The position numbers and the translations under genes are program-made. Positions 56,231-64,000 of a stretch of DNA of 64,000 bases are shown here, piece by piece; positions within the stretch are counted from its first letter, which is position 1; each line of letters opens with the position of its first letter. Source of the DNA: Comamonadaceae bacterium (GTDB lineage Bacteria > Pseudomonadota > Gammaproteobacteria > Burkholderiales > Burkholderiaceae_C); assembly GCA_947455145.1 (NCBI GenBank), contig CANGME010000001.1:1-64000 (forward strand), in the 5' to 3' direction. The notes beneath the pieces were generated by a model that ran no database searches, was not told where the DNA came from, and was given only the letters and a program-made list of their open reading frames with translations.

Positions 56231-56884
56231 TTGAAAATTCTTATCGTTGACGACCATGACCTGGTTCGAGAAGGACTTCGCCAAGTTTTAAAGGCCCTGG
56301 GTGATGATGTTGAAGTGCTGGACGCACCTAACTGTAAATTCGCTTTTGAACTGGTACGTCAGCATACGAGCTTGGACTTGGTGCTGCTCGACTACCAGCT
56401 TCCCGACATGAGTGGGCTAGAGGCGCTGCATATTTTTAATAACCAGCATCCAGAACTACCTATCGTCATGCTCTCTGGTTTTATAAACCCGCTGCTGATG
56501 CGGCAGGTTTTAAGCCAAGGTGCAGCCGCGTTTTTACACAAGTCCGGCAATAGCGAAGAACTACTTTCCGCGATTAAGGTGATTTTGGCAGGTGATGTGT
56601 ATTCACCACCTGTGGGAACTCTTGCACAGTTGAGCGGTATGCTGGGTGCTTCCAGCCCGAACACTCCATCGCCAAAATTCACCCCCCGACAAGAAGAAGT
56701 TTTGCAACTACTCTTGGACGGCTATTCGAATAAAGAAATAGGCAAGACATTGAGCCTTTCAGACGAAACTGTCAAAAATCACGTTTCGGCCTTGTTGCGG
56801 GGTTTTGATGTCACCAACAGAACCCAGGCCGTTATGGCGGCCAGTCGATTTGGGTATTCACGATCCCTCAGAGACACCAACTGA
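56231..56884 (+). CDS. NarL/FixJ-type response regulator (orphan)
   Basis: A 217-residue two-component regulator. The receiver domain (1-120) has acidic Asp7/Asp8, phosphoacceptor Asp54 in LVLLDYQLPDMSG and the Lys in AAFLHKSG. The LuxR-type helix-turn-helix (about 150-210) reads TPRQEEVLQLLLDGYSNKEIGKTLSLSDETVKNHVSALL. The start is TTG with GGAG seven bases upstream. No histidine kinase is nearby. It stands alone between the hppA terminator and the molybdenum-cofactor genes; targets unknown. Confidence 0.88.
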   Translation: MKILIVDDHDLVREGLRQVLKALGDDVEVLDAPNCKFAFELVRQHTSLDLVLLDYQLPDMSGLEALHIFNNQHPELPIVMLSGFINPLLMRQVLSQGAAAFLHKSGNSEELLSAIKVILAGDVYSPPVGTLAQLSGMLGASSPNTPSPKFTPRQEEVLQLLLDGYSNKEIGKTLSLSDETVKNHVSALLRGFDVTNRTQAVMAASRFGYSRSLRDTN

Positions 56885-56947
56885 GGTTAGTAATTCGCCT
56901 TTGAACTTCATCTGCAAAACACGGGAAGACAAGCGACAATATCAACC

Positions 56948-58129
56948 ATGTCCAAACGTGTTATCCCATTGATTGATCAGAGATCCTATGTGCCCAGGGA
57001 GGGCTTGATTCGCAGCCATGCTGAATTAGAACCTTTCGTCAACTCAAATGGTTTGTTGGCCGACCGCCTGGGCCGCCCCCTGCATGACCTGCGCATCAGC
57101 GTAACCGACCGCTGCAACTTTCGCTGTAGCTACTGTATGCCCAAAGAGGTGTTTGACAAAGACTACGCGTACCTGCCTCACAGCTCGCTCTTGTCGTTTG
57201 AGGAAATCACCCGTGTGGCCCGGCTGTTTGCGGCCCACGGCGTGCGCAAAATCCGCCTAACCGGGGGTGAGCCGCTTCTGCGTAAAAACCTGGAGGTTTT
57301 GATTGAGCAACTCGCCGCCCTGCGCACAGTGGACGGCCTGCCGCTGGACTTAACCCTCACCACCAATGGCTCGTTGCTCGCCCGCAAGGCCCAAGCCCTC
57401 AAAGCCGCTGGTCTGAACCGCGTCACCGTCAGCCTGGATGGCCTGGACGACGCCGTATTTCGCCGCATGAATGACGTGGACTTCCCCGTGGCCGACGTGT
57501 TGGCAGGCATTGAGGCGGCGCGTGCAGCGGGTCTGGGGCAAGACGGCACAGGCGCAGGCTTGAAGGTCAACATGGTCGTCAAGCGCGGCACCAACGAGCA
57601 AGAAATTTTGCCCATGGTGCGGCACTTCAAAGGCACGGGCATTGTGTTGCGCTTCATCGAGTACATGGACGTTGGCGCGACCAACGGCTGGCGCATGGAC
57701 GAGGTACTGCCATCGGCAGACGTCGTCAAACTCATTCACGCAAAACACCCGCTGATTCAACTTGACCCCACCGTTGCGGGTGAGACAGCCGAGCGCTGGG
57801 GCTTTGCCGATGCCGCAGGCCGCCACGACAAGGCCGCCGGTGAGATCGGCGTCATCAGCAGCGTGACTCAAGCTTTTTGCCAAGACTGCAACCGAGCCCG
57901 CCTCTCAACTGAGGGCAAGCTCTACCTGTGCCTGTTCGCCACGCAAGGTCATGACCTGCGCAGCCTCATACGCACAGACGCAAGTGACGCCGACATTGAA
58001 TCCGCCATTGGCCACATCTGGCAAGGCCGCAGTGACCGCTACTCCGAGCTGCGCAGCACTATGGGCCCTGACACAACCACCTTAGCACCCGGCCAGCGCC
58101 GTGTCGAAATGAGCTACATAGGCGGCTAG
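56948..58129 (+). CDS. moaA: GTP 3',8-cyclase (molybdenum cofactor biosynthesis protein A)
   Basis: Radical-SAM enzyme making 3',8-cyclo-GTP, the first step of molybdopterin synthesis with MoaC. The N-terminal cluster motif is CNFRCSYC in [20 protein letters not shown]- and SAM-site blocks follow ([16 protein letters not shown]). The C-terminal second cluster uses [20 protein letters not shown]. The protein ends in the conserved Gly-Gly. It is 393 residues long, with an N-terminal extension of about 45 residues as seen in betaproteobacteria. mobA follows after seven bases. Confidence 0.96.
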   Translation: MSKRVIPLIDQRSYVPREGLIRSHAELEPFVNSNGLLADRLGRPLHDLRISVTDRCNFRCSYCMPKEVFDKDYAYLPHSSLLSFEEITRVARLFAAHGVRKIRLTGGEPLLRKNLEVLIEQLAALRTVDGLPLDLTLTTNGSLLARKAQALKAAGLNRVTVSLDGLDDAVFRRMNDVDFPVADVLAGIEAARAAGLGQDGTGAGLKVNMVVKRGTNEQEILPMVRHFKGTGIVLRFIEYMDVGATNGWRMDEVLPSADVVKLIHAKHPLIQLDPTVAGETAERWGFADAAGRHDKAAGEIGVISSVTQAFCQDCNRARLSTEGKLYLCLFATQGHDLRSLIRTDASDADIESAIGHIWQGRSDRYSELRSTMGPDTTTLAPGQRRVEMSYIGG

Positions 58130-58136
58130 AACAAAA

Positions 58137-58760
58137 ATGATTAATCCTCAAGAAATTAGCGGCCTGATCTTGGCTGGTGGTCGCGGCTCCCGCATGGGCG
58201 GGTTGGACAAGGGTTTGCAAAACTTCAACGGCATGCCTTTGGCCTTGCACACCTTGATGCGTTTACAAATTCAGGTCGGCCACGTTATGGTCAACGCTAA
58301 CCGCAATTTGGCGGCCTATGAGTCGTTTGGCGCGTCGGTCTGGCCAGATGTACTGGCAGACTATGCCGGACCCTTGGCGGGATTTTTGACGGGACTGGAG
58401 CGCTGCGAAAGCCCGTTTCTGGTCACCGTGCCTTGCGACACGCCGCTGTTCCCGCTGGATCTGGTTTCGCGTTTGGCTGAAGCGCTGGAGCGTGACGATG
58501 CCGACATAGCCATGGCCGCTGCGCCTGAAGTCGACAAAGACGGTCAGCTCCAGCTGCGCACCCAGCCCGTGTTTTGCCTGCTGCGCGTGGAGCTGATGGA
58601 AAGCCTGGTGGAATTCACCCACGGCGGGGGCCGCAAAATCGACGCGTGGACGGCGCAGCACAAAACGGTGATCGTGCCGTTTGACTTACCCGGCGACAGC
58701 GCCCACGCCTTTGCGAATGCCAATACGCTCACGGAGTTGCACCAACTTGAAAACCATTGA
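58137..58760 (+). CDS. mobA: molybdenum cofactor guanylyltransferase
   Basis: Attaches GMP to molybdopterin to form the guanine-dinucleotide cofactor used by DMSO-reductase-family enzymes. The nucleotide motif [19 protein letters not shown] and the metal Asp region [13 protein letters not shown] are intact. 207 residues. It lies between moaA and moeA, and its 3' end overlaps the moeA start by 14 bases. Its presence implies a bis-MGD enzyme such as nitrate reductase or formate dehydrogenase elsewhere. Confidence 0.94.
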   Translation: MINPQEISGLILAGGRGSRMGGLDKGLQNFNGMPLALHTLMRLQIQVGHVMVNANRNLAAYESFGASVWPDVLADYAGPLAGFLTGLERCESPFLVTVPCDTPLFPLDLVSRLAEALERDDADIAMAAAPEVDKDGQLQLRTQPVFCLLRVELMESLVEFTHGGGRKIDAWTAQHKTVIVPFDLPGDSAHAFANANTLTELHQLENH

Positions 58761-60030
58761 GCAAATCGGGGCCGAGCTGCAAGGCTATGACCCACAGGCC
58801 TTGAGCGCGAGTGGTGTTAACGACTTCCTCTCGCGCTTGGTAGAGCCCATCACCGACACAGAAGAGTTGGGGCTGTTTGACGCGCTGGGTCGCGTCCTGG
58901 CGCAAGCCGTCATCTCCCCTATCAGCGTGCCGCCGCACGATAACTCGGCCATGGACGGCTACGCCTTTGATGGCGTGCAACTCCAAGCCAACACACCCTT
59001 GGTGCTGCGCGTTGTGGGCACCGCGCTGGCAGGCAAGGCGTGGCCAGGCCAAGTGGCTACAGGCGAGTGCGTGAAGATCATGACCGGGGCCATCATGCCG
59101 GCCGGACTGGACACCGTGGTGCCGCAGGAACTCGTTCAAGTCACCGGCGACACGGTCACCCTTCCCCAAGGCCTTTTGAAAGCCGGTGATAACCGTCGCT
59201 TGAAGGGTGAAGACGTCATGGCAGCCCAAGAGGCGCTGCAAAAAGGGGAACTTCTTACACCCGCATCACTTGGTCTTTCAGCCAGTTTAGGCATTAAAAC
59301 CGTGACGGTACTGCGCCAACTCAAAGTGGCCTACTTTTCCACCGGCGATGAAATTTTGAGTTTGGGCGATGCCCCGCGAGAAGGCGCGGTGTATGACAGC
59401 AACCGCTATACCGTCTTTGGACTGCTCACTCGCTTGGGCATCAAGGTCATTGACCTTGGCGTGGTGCGCGACGACCCCGCTCTGTTGGAGGCTGCCTTCA
59501 CCAGTGCGGCCAGCCAGGCCGACGCCATCATCACCAGCGGTGGTGTAAGCGTGGGTGAGGCGGACTTCACCAAGACCATGATGAAAAAACTTGGCGACGT
59601 GGCCTTTTGGCGAATCGCCATGCGACCTGGTCGCCCCATGGCAGTGGGCAGAATTCCGGTGCATTCAGAGCACCGAAATGCGATGCTGTTTGGCTTACCC
59701 GGCAACCCTGTGGCTGTTATGGTGACTTTTCTGGCATTTGTGCGCCCGGCGCTCTTGCGCATGATGGGGAGTAGCACCCCTCCTCCGCCCCTCATGCGTG
59801 CGCGCAGCACCGAGACAATTCGCAAAAAACCAGGCCGCACCGAGTACCAGCGCGGCACGGTAAGCACGGCACCCGACGGCTCATTACAAGTGCAGACCAC
59901 CAGCAATCAAGGCTCGGGCGTGCTCAGCTCTATGGTGCAGGCCAATAGCCTGATCGTTTTACACCATGATCAAGGCAATATTGCCGTTGGTGATGATGTC
60001 GATGTCATGATGTTTTGGGGCGCCATCTGA
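58747..60030 (+). CDS. moeA: molybdopterin molybdenumtransferase
   Basis: Inserts molybdate into adenylated molybdopterin. Motifs are [17 protein letters not shown] (active-site loop), [19 protein letters not shown], and the MogA-like domain with [22 protein letters not shown] and [15 protein letters not shown] place the start at TTG 58747 with GGAG ten bases upstream (427 residues). The frame is open to 58681 within mobA, but homology starts near the TTG. Last gene of moaA-mobA-moeA. Confidence 0.94.
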   Translation: MKTIEQIGAELQGYDPQALSASGVNDFLSRLVEPITDTEELGLFDALGRVLAQAVISPISVPPHDNSAMDGYAFDGVQLQANTPLVLRVVGTALAGKAWPGQVATGECVKIMTGAIMPAGLDTVVPQELVQVTGDTVTLPQGLLKAGDNRRLKGEDVMAAQEALQKGELLTPASLGLSASLGIKTVTVLRQLKVAYFSTGDEILSLGDAPREGAVYDSNRYTVFGLLTRLGIKVIDLGVVRDDPALLEAAFTSAASQADAIITSGGVSVGEADFTKTMMKKLGDVAFWRIAMRPGRPMAVGRIPVHSEHRNAMLFGLPGNPVAVMVTFLAFVRPALLRMMGSSTPPPPLMRARSTETIRKKPGRTEYQRGTVSTAPDGSLQVQTTSNQGSGVLSSMVQANSLIVLHHDQGNIAVGDDVDVMMFWGAI

Positions 60031-60126
60031 AGAAGTATGCAAAATTTTACAAAGCAGCTGTCAACTTTCCCCAAAACCAGGCCGTTACACTAGCACCTCC
60101 GAAAAAAATTTCGAGGATATTTAAAA

Positions 60127-60156
60127 CCTCTGTCACTCTCACCTCTGTCACTCTCA
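60127..60156. repeat. 15-bp tandem duplication before the Ala/Lys-rich gene
   Basis: CCTCTGTCACTCTCA occurs twice without a gap, ending 13 bases before the ATG at 60170. It lies in the untranslated leader just upstream of the Shine-Dalgarno AAAGGAA. Probably a recent slippage or duplication event. Confidence 0.85.
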
Positions 60157-60169
60157 AAGGAATATCAAA

Positions 60170-60466
60170 ATGAACAAAGTCCTCGCTAGCCTGATTGCCT
60201 CGTTGTTTGCTGTTGTGGCGTTTGCGCAAGCACCTGCTGCACCTGCAGCCCCTGCCGCACCCGCACCTATGGCAGCACCCGCTGCTGCTACAGCAGCTCC
60301 TTCTAAGGCCGAAGCCAAAGCTGAAGCCATGAAGATGAAGGAAGAAAAAGCAGCCGCTCGCAAGAAAGCCAAAGCAGACAAAGCAGCAGCAAAAAAAGCC
60401 AAATCTGAAGCCAAAAAAGCAAAAGCAGCTGCTAAGAAAGCCAAAGCTGAAGAAATGAAGAAGTAA
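60170..60466 (+). CDS. small secreted Ala/Pro- and Lys-rich protein
   Basis: A 98-residue protein: signal peptide (NKVLASLIASLFAVVAFAQ), a Pro/Ala spacer (APAAPAAPAAPAPMAAP) and a highly basic helix of Ala-Lys repeats (KKAKADKAAAKKAKSEAKKA) resembling histone H1 tails. After cleavage the mature part is almost wholly Ala, Lys, Glu and Pro. Function unknown; such composition could bind anionic surfaces, polyphosphate or nucleic acid, but that is a guess. AAAGGAA precedes the ATG and a strong terminator follows, so it is its own unit. Confidence 0.8.
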   Translation: MNKVLASLIASLFAVVAFAQAPAAPAAPAAPAPMAAPAAATAAPSKAEAKAEAMKMKEEKAAARKKAKADKAAAKKAKSEAKKAKAAAKKAKAEEMKK

Positions 60467-60483
60467 TAAACTTCAAACCCTCT

Positions 60484-60511
60484 AAAAAACCCGCAGTCTG
60501 CGGGTTTTTTT
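60484..60511 (+). terminator. terminator of the Ala/Lys-rich gene
   Basis: AAAAAACCCGCA-GTC-TGCGGGTTTTTTT, 17 bases after the stop. The A- and T-runs are symmetric, so it may also stop transcripts coming from pobA on the other strand. The remaining 214 bases to pobA show nothing I can name. Confidence 0.92.
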
Positions 60512-60725
60512 GCGCCTGTTTTGAACATAAGGCGCGTATAAAAATTAAATGTCACGGCCTTTGCAGTCACCACAATTCATCGTCGATACCGTTTCCCCCG
60601 CTATCACAACTCAACATATTTTTCTAAAAACCCCGATTGGGTAGCTCCCAGCCAAGCAACAAAATACAGCCGAAGTCCAGTGGACTGCTAATCTGCTGGT
60701 CAAGACAATCAAATTAAGCCACGCC

Positions 60726-61895
60726 TTAAATCGGTAAACCCGCGTACTGCTCCGCTAAGGCGACCTGCGCGTGGTACGACGATTTCAAGTATTCCAGTTC
60801 ATATTCTTGCGCTCTTTGGTCAAAATCGCTCGCACCGGGAAAACGGTGCAGCAAGGTCGTCAAGTACCACGACACACGCACCGAACTCCACACCCGGCGC
60901 AGAGCAACTTCGCTGTAACCGTCGAGCTGCTGTGTTGAACCCTTGGCGTAGTACGCCGCGAGTGCGCGTGCCAGGTAAGTGACGTCTGAGACGGCCAGGT
61001 TCAGCCCCTTGGCACCGGTGGGCGGCACGATGTGGGCCGCATCGCCTGCCAAGAACAATCGGCCATGCTGCATCGGTTCGGCGACATAACTGCGCAAAGG
61101 CGCAATGGACTTTTCGATGGAGGACCCGGTAACGATGGCGTCGGCCAGTTCGCGGGGGAAACGAGCCTTGAGTTCGCTCCAAAACCGCTCGTCAGGCCAG
61201 TCTTCGATGTGGGTGTCCAGGGGCACCTGGATGTAGTAGCGGCTGAGCGTGGGGCTGCGCGCCGAGGCGAGCGCGAAGCCACGCGGGTGGTTGGCGTAAA
61301 CGATGTCCGGCAACGGTGGCGTCGGTGACAGCACGCCAAGCCAGCCAAAGGGATAGACCTTCTCAAATTCGCGTAACACCGTCGGTGGAATCGCCTGACG
61401 TGAGACGCCGTGGAAGCCATCGCAACCGGCGATGAAATCGCAATCCAAGCGCAGGGACTCGCCGTGATGGGTGAACGTCACGCAGGGGTGATTCGAGCTC
61501 ACGTCGATCAGTTGCACGTCTTCGACCTCGGTCAACACAGTGGCGTTGCGTCGGTCAGCGGCGGCGAAGAGATCCTCCTGGATTTTGGTTTGCCCATAGG
61601 TCGTAAAACGCTTGCCGACATGCTTGGCGACGTCGATGAAGTAGCTCTCACGCCCAGCCCAAACAATTTTCATGCCGTCGTGCACGTGGCCCTCGCGGTC
61701 CAGGCGATCAGCAAGGCCGTGAGCCCGCAGAACGTCCACCGTGGTCTGCTCCAGCACACCAGCGCGGATGCGAGACAGCACGTGCTCCCGGCTGCTTTTC
61801 TCCAACACCACACTGCTGACGCCGTGGCTGTGCAGGATTTCCGAGAGCAGCAGACCCGCAGGGCCACCGCCGATGATCGCTACTTGAGTTTTCAT
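60726..61895 (-). CDS. pobA: 4-hydroxybenzoate 3-monooxygenase
   Basis: FAD-dependent NADPH hydroxylase turning 4-hydroxybenzoate into protocatechuate, the entry to the beta-ketoadipate pathway. Class A flavoprotein motifs are IIGGGPAGLLLSEILHSHG, the RIRAGVLEQTTVD substrate/FAD loop, the DG motif CDFIAGCDGFHGVSR and the second FAD motif LFLAGDAAHIVPPTGAKGLN. 389 residues from ATG 61895, with GGAG eight bases upstream; the frame is open to 61940. No PobR regulator is adjacent. A Bug-type receptor lies 144 bases upstream on the same strand. Confidence 0.94.
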   Translation of the reverse strand: MKTQVAIIGGGPAGLLLSEILHSHGVSSVVLEKSSREHVLSRIRAGVLEQTTVDVLRAHGLADRLDREGHVHDGMKIVWAGRESYFIDVAKHVGKRFTTYGQTKIQEDLFAAADRRNATVLTEVEDVQLIDVSSNHPCVTFTHHGESLRLDCDFIAGCDGFHGVSRQAIPPTVLREFEKVYPFGWLGVLSPTPPLPDIVYANHPRGFALASARSPTLSRYYIQVPLDTHIEDWPDERFWSELKARFPRELADAIVTGSSIEKSIAPLRSYVAEPMQHGRLFLAGDAAHIVPPTGAKGLNLAVSDVTYLARALAAYYAKGSTQQLDGYSEVALRRVWSSVRVSWYLTTLLHRFPGASDFDQRAQEYELEYLKSSYHAQVALAEQYAGLPI

Positions 61896-62039
61896 TCTTT
61901 GTCTCCGTTGTCGATCCGGCAAGCCACCTCTGGGGAACACAACGCCCCCTCCTCTGCTGCACGACTGCGAACGCCTGCATTCAACAAAGCCGCGACCTTC
62001 CTGACCTGCGCGACACAGGGGAGCAGCGTAAGGCCCGAT

Positions 62040-63014
62040 TCAATCAATCTTCAAATTGTTGTCCTTGATGAACTTCTGCCAATAAGCCATTTCATCGCGG
62101 AATGCTTTGTCGAACTTCTCCGGCGGCATACCCGTGGACTCAAAGCCCTCGTGCGACAAGCGGCCACTGATGGCGGGATGCGCCAGCGCGCGGCTGATGG
62201 ACTGATAGAGCTTGTCCACCACCGGCTTGGGCGTTAGCGGCGGGGCGAAGATGCCAAACCAGTTGGTCAGATCAAAACCCGGCAAGGCCTCGCCTAGGCT
62301 GGGCACGTCGGGCAGGGCTTTGCTGCGCTGGGCGCTGGAGACGGCCAGGGGAATCAGCTTGCCGGTTTTGATGTGCGGGATGTAGCCCGGCGCGGTACCA
62401 AAGGACAGGCTGATTTGCCCGCCCATCAAATCGGCCAGCGCACCGCCGCTGCCCTTGTAGTGAACGATGGTGAGCTTGCTGCCACTGGCCTTTTGCATTT
62501 GCTCTGCCGCCAGGTGCGACAACTGGCCCGCACCGGCCGTGCTGATGCTGACTTTTTCTGGATTGGCCTTGGCGTAGGCCAGCATTTCGGGCAGGGTTTT
62601 GAAGGGGGCCAAGGGGTGGGTCACCAGCAGTTGCGGCGCGGTGGCGATCAGGGTCACCGGCGTAAGGCGCTGGGTGTCAAACGGTAGCTTGAAAAACCAG
62701 GGGTTGCTCGTGATGGCGCTGTTGGTCAGCAAGATGGTGTAGCCATCGGGCGCGGCCTTGGCCATGGCGTCGGTGCCGATGATGCTGGAGGCACCGGCTT
62801 TGTTCTCGACGATGACCGGCACGCCCAGATCGGTGGTCATTTTCTCGGCGATCAGCCGGGTGACGACATCGGAGCCACCGCCGGGCGAGAACGGCACAAT
62901 GATTTTGATGGTGCGGCTGGGAAAGTCGCTAGCACCTGCGGCGGATGGCGCTTGGGCGGAGGTTGTGCCCAGGGTGACGAGCAAGATAGACAGGAGAGTG
63001 AGAAGGGTTTTCAC
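62040..63014 (-). CDS. tripartite tricarboxylate transporter (Bug-family) substrate-binding protein
   Basis: Periplasmic solute receptor of the TctC/Bug family, greatly expanded in Burkholderiales. Signal peptide (TLLTLLSILLVTLGTTSAQ), then the family pattern FPSRTIKIIVPFSPGGGSDVV, ENKAGASSIIGTDAMAKAAPDGYT, and the C-terminal HEGFESTGMPPEKF. No TctA/TctB membrane partners are nearby, as is usual for orphan Bug proteins. The start is GTG 63014 with AAGGAA six bases upstream. Placement upstream of pobA on the same strand suggests an aromatic acid ligand, which is inference. Confidence 0.9.
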   Translation of the reverse strand: MKTLLTLLSILLVTLGTTSAQAPSAAGASDFPSRTIKIIVPFSPGGGSDVVTRLIAEKMTTDLGVPVIVENKAGASSIIGTDAMAKAAPDGYTILLTNSAITSNPWFFKLPFDTQRLTPVTLIATAPQLLVTHPLAPFKTLPEMLAYAKANPEKVSISTAGAGQLSHLAAEQMQKASGSKLTIVHYKGSGGALADLMGGQISLSFGTAPGYIPHIKTGKLIPLAVSSAQRSKALPDVPSLGEALPGFDLTNWFGIFAPPLTPKPVVDKLYQSISRALAHPAISGRLSHEGFESTGMPPEKFDKAFRDEMAYWQKFIKDNNLKID

Positions 63015-63224
63015 GTTGTTCCTTGGTGGCGAGAGATTCAAACGAATGGGGAACACTGTAACCCTGCACTTGAGCCAAGTCGAAATGGGCTACCCGTTTT
63101 TCCATTGTCTGTTTTTTATGAATGCCATCAACTCAGGTCAAGTTGAAGTTTTGAAACCGTGGCCAACTGTGAAGCACTGAAAGGTGGGGAGCGAGGACTG
63201 AAATGTTGCAATACAAGACCCGTC

Positions 63225-63248
63225 CCTGCTGACATTTCCTGCTGACAT
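63225..63248. repeat. short direct repeat in the purL-side intergenic region
   Basis: CCTGCTGACAT occurs twice with a 13-base period. It might be a small tandem duplication or the footprint of an excised element. No coding role is seen. Confidence 0.6.
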
Positions 63249-63301
63249 CTCAAATCAAGATCAGACCCTTTTCCTTTCCCGAGTCGGCACGATCGATGCT
63301 C

Positions 63302-63502
63302 TCATTTTCGCAGTGCCTTTTCAAGGCTCTCGCGCAATAATTTGATCTCATCTGCCACCGGGTCTTGAATGGCAGACGTGTGAAGTAACGGACGTAAATC
63401 GATAGTGTGATTCTCGCTGTAACGCTTCTCCGCGAAGGCATATTCGGCATGAACGGAGAACACTTTAGGCGAAACCGTCTCGTCTATATGAACCAAGAGC
63501 AC
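63302..63502 (-). CDS. hypothetical small protein (orphan frame)
   Basis: A 66-codon frame with GTG start and AGGA four bases upstream. The translation (VHIDETVSPKVFSVHAEYAF, then a charged C-terminal helix DPVADEIKLLRESLEKALRK) looks protein-like rather than random: few Cys or Pro runs and an amphipathic end. A stop lies two codons before the GTG, so it may be a remnant of a longer gene. Not recognised as any family; could be non-coding. Confidence 0.3.
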   Translation of the reverse strand: MLLVHIDETVSPKVFSVHAEYAFAEKRYSENHTIDLRPLLHTSAIQDPVADEIKLLRESLEKALRK

Positions 63503-63642
63503 ATCCTACGTCAGATAAACCTTGTTGGACTGAACCGCTAGCGAGGCGGCTGCGCTGTGGGGGGTGAAATCTTTGCCCCCGTCAATTCGCTCAAATTATG
63601 GCCAAGATTGCGCCAGCATTCGAAATGATTTGACGTTCGTAC

Positions 63643-63672
63643 ACTGGATTCCCGCCTACGCGGGAATGACGG
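63643..63672. repeat. REP-like palindromic element
   Basis: GGATTCCCGCCTACGCGGGAATGAC contains the perfect arms ATTCCCGC / GCGGGAAT around CTAC. This is the well-known pattern of dispersed extragenic palindromes in beta- and gammaproteobacteria. It lies about 45 bases downstream of the purL stop, so it may be in the 3' end of that message. Confidence 0.75.
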
Positions 63673-63715
63673 GGCGAGGAGCGGGCATGACAAATTCAAA
63701 TGGAAATGACAGCAC

Positions 63716-64000
63716 TTAATCCACCCACTTCCGCGCGTTATGCCACAACTGCATCCAGGGGCTAGACTCTGAAACGCCACCGCTGGTCCAGCTCATCTGG
63801 ATGTTGCGGAACACGCGTTCGGGGTGAGGCATCATGGCGGTGAAGCGGCCATCTGCTGTGGTCACTGCCGTCAGGCCACCCGGGCTGCCGTTGGGGTTGA
63901 AGGGGTAGGCTTCGGTGGCGGCGCCGGTGTTGTCGGTAAAGCGCATGGCCGCAATGGCTTGGGATGCGTCGCCGCGGTAAGCGAAGTTGGCGTAGCCCTC
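63716..64000 (-). CDS. purL: phosphoribosylformylglycinamidine synthase (3' end, cut by window edge)
   Basis: The last 94 codons of the large FGAM synthase of purine synthesis. The visible part is the end of the glutamine amidotransferase domain: FNPNGSPGGLTAVTTADGRF followed by the catalytic His-Pro-Glu block AMMPHPERVFRNIQMSW, and the terminal helix SPWMQLWHNARKWVD. The reading frame is open to the window edge (EGYANFAYRGDASQ upstream). The rest of the roughly 1,300-residue enzyme lies beyond base 64000. Confidence 0.95.
   Translation of the reverse strand, partial: EGYANFAYRGDASQAIAAMRFTDNTGAATEAYPFNPNGSPGGLTAVTTADGRFTAMMPHPERVFRNIQMSWTSGGVSESSPWMQLWHNARKWVD

Larger units (their letters stand above)
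63057..63715. other. 660-base interval without a confident gene, between the Bug receptor and purL
   Basis: Contains a direct repeat CCTGCTGACAT (63225-63235 and 63238-63248), a possible 66-codon orphan frame on the minus strand (63302-63502) and a palindromic REP-like element (63643-63672). Base composition changes along it. It looks like a patchwork of mobile or decayed sequence, but I recognise no transposase motif here. The purL stop is at the right edge. Confidence 0.6.

Noticed and set aside
60048-60091. Promoter CTGTCA / TACACT for the Ala/Lys-rich gene
   Set aside because: The spacer is 22 bases, too long for a sigma-70 promoter, so it is not listed as a feature.

Overview
The window looks like a chromosomal segment of a betaproteobacterium of the order Burkholderiales, most likely family Comamonadaceae (Rhodoferax/Polaromonas-like). 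The evidence is the gene order and protein style: the long envelope-biogenesis run ending in pyrH-tsf-rpsB, the PhaR repressor of polyhydroxyalkanoate synthesis, the leuA/pssA/ilvC/ilvH/ilvB run, and a DUF3619/DUF3106/RDD cluster behind an ECF sigma factor. It is mostly core genome. I see no prophage, CRISPR array or intact insertion sequence.

Layout. 1-16.1 kb, minus strand: 5' part of carA, a SpoU-type RNA methyltransferase, then rnhB-lpxB-lpxA-fabZ-lpxD-skp-bamA-rseP-dxr-cdsA-uppS-frr-pyrH-tsf-rpsB. Many of these overlap by 1-4 bases, so lipid A, outer-membrane assembly, isoprenoid, phospholipid and translation functions are read together. 16.1-20.3 kb, plus strand: amidase, D-amino-acid dehydrogenase, NAD(P)HX repair enzyme. 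20.3-25.9 kb: an SDR, RNase R, tRNA-Leu(CAG), rimO, phaR and tRNA-Val(GAC). 26.0-32.4 kb, plus strand: an acyl-CoA-type SDR, gamma-glutamyltransferase, an exported phytochelatin-synthase-like protease, DnaG and an alpha/beta hydrolase. 32.4-36.0 kb: a frameshifted hydrolase and uppP on the minus strand, then an iron-uptake set (cupredoxin, FTR1 permease, outer-membrane barrel) behind a promoter with an embedded Fur box.

36.1-40.3 kb is the most unusual part. It is an AT-richer block with two large exported paralogues (GATase-like, NodB deacetylase and beta-sandwich domains). One has the deacetylase motifs and the other has lost all of them. The block is bordered by the decayed remains of an IS3-family transposase. 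40.35-46.5 kb, minus strand: branched-chain amino-acid genes and pssA; leuA is preceded by a leucine-rich leader peptide and a terminator, a classic attenuator. 46.8-50.0 kb, plus strand: ECF sigma factor with a candidate anti-sigma, DUF3106 and RDD proteins, dgkA and a LOG-family protein. 50.0-56.2 kb: nadE-glnB, a FemAB-like protein, and soluble and membrane pyrophosphatases facing away from each other. 56.2-60.5 kb, plus strand: an orphan NarL-type regulator, moaA-mobA-moeA and a small Ala/Lys-rich secreted protein. 60.7-64 kb, minus strand: pobA, a Bug-type solute receptor, a 660-base non-coding stretch and the 3' end of purL.

Beyond genes, I see a degenerate dispersed repeat (about 28-60 bases, core GCTATTAA..TTAATAGC followed by GCGCA) lying inside the reading frames of several housekeeping genes and between pssA and ilvC. 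I also see a long unexplained hairpin in the 5' leader of hppA. All calls are by reading alone; no database search was run.
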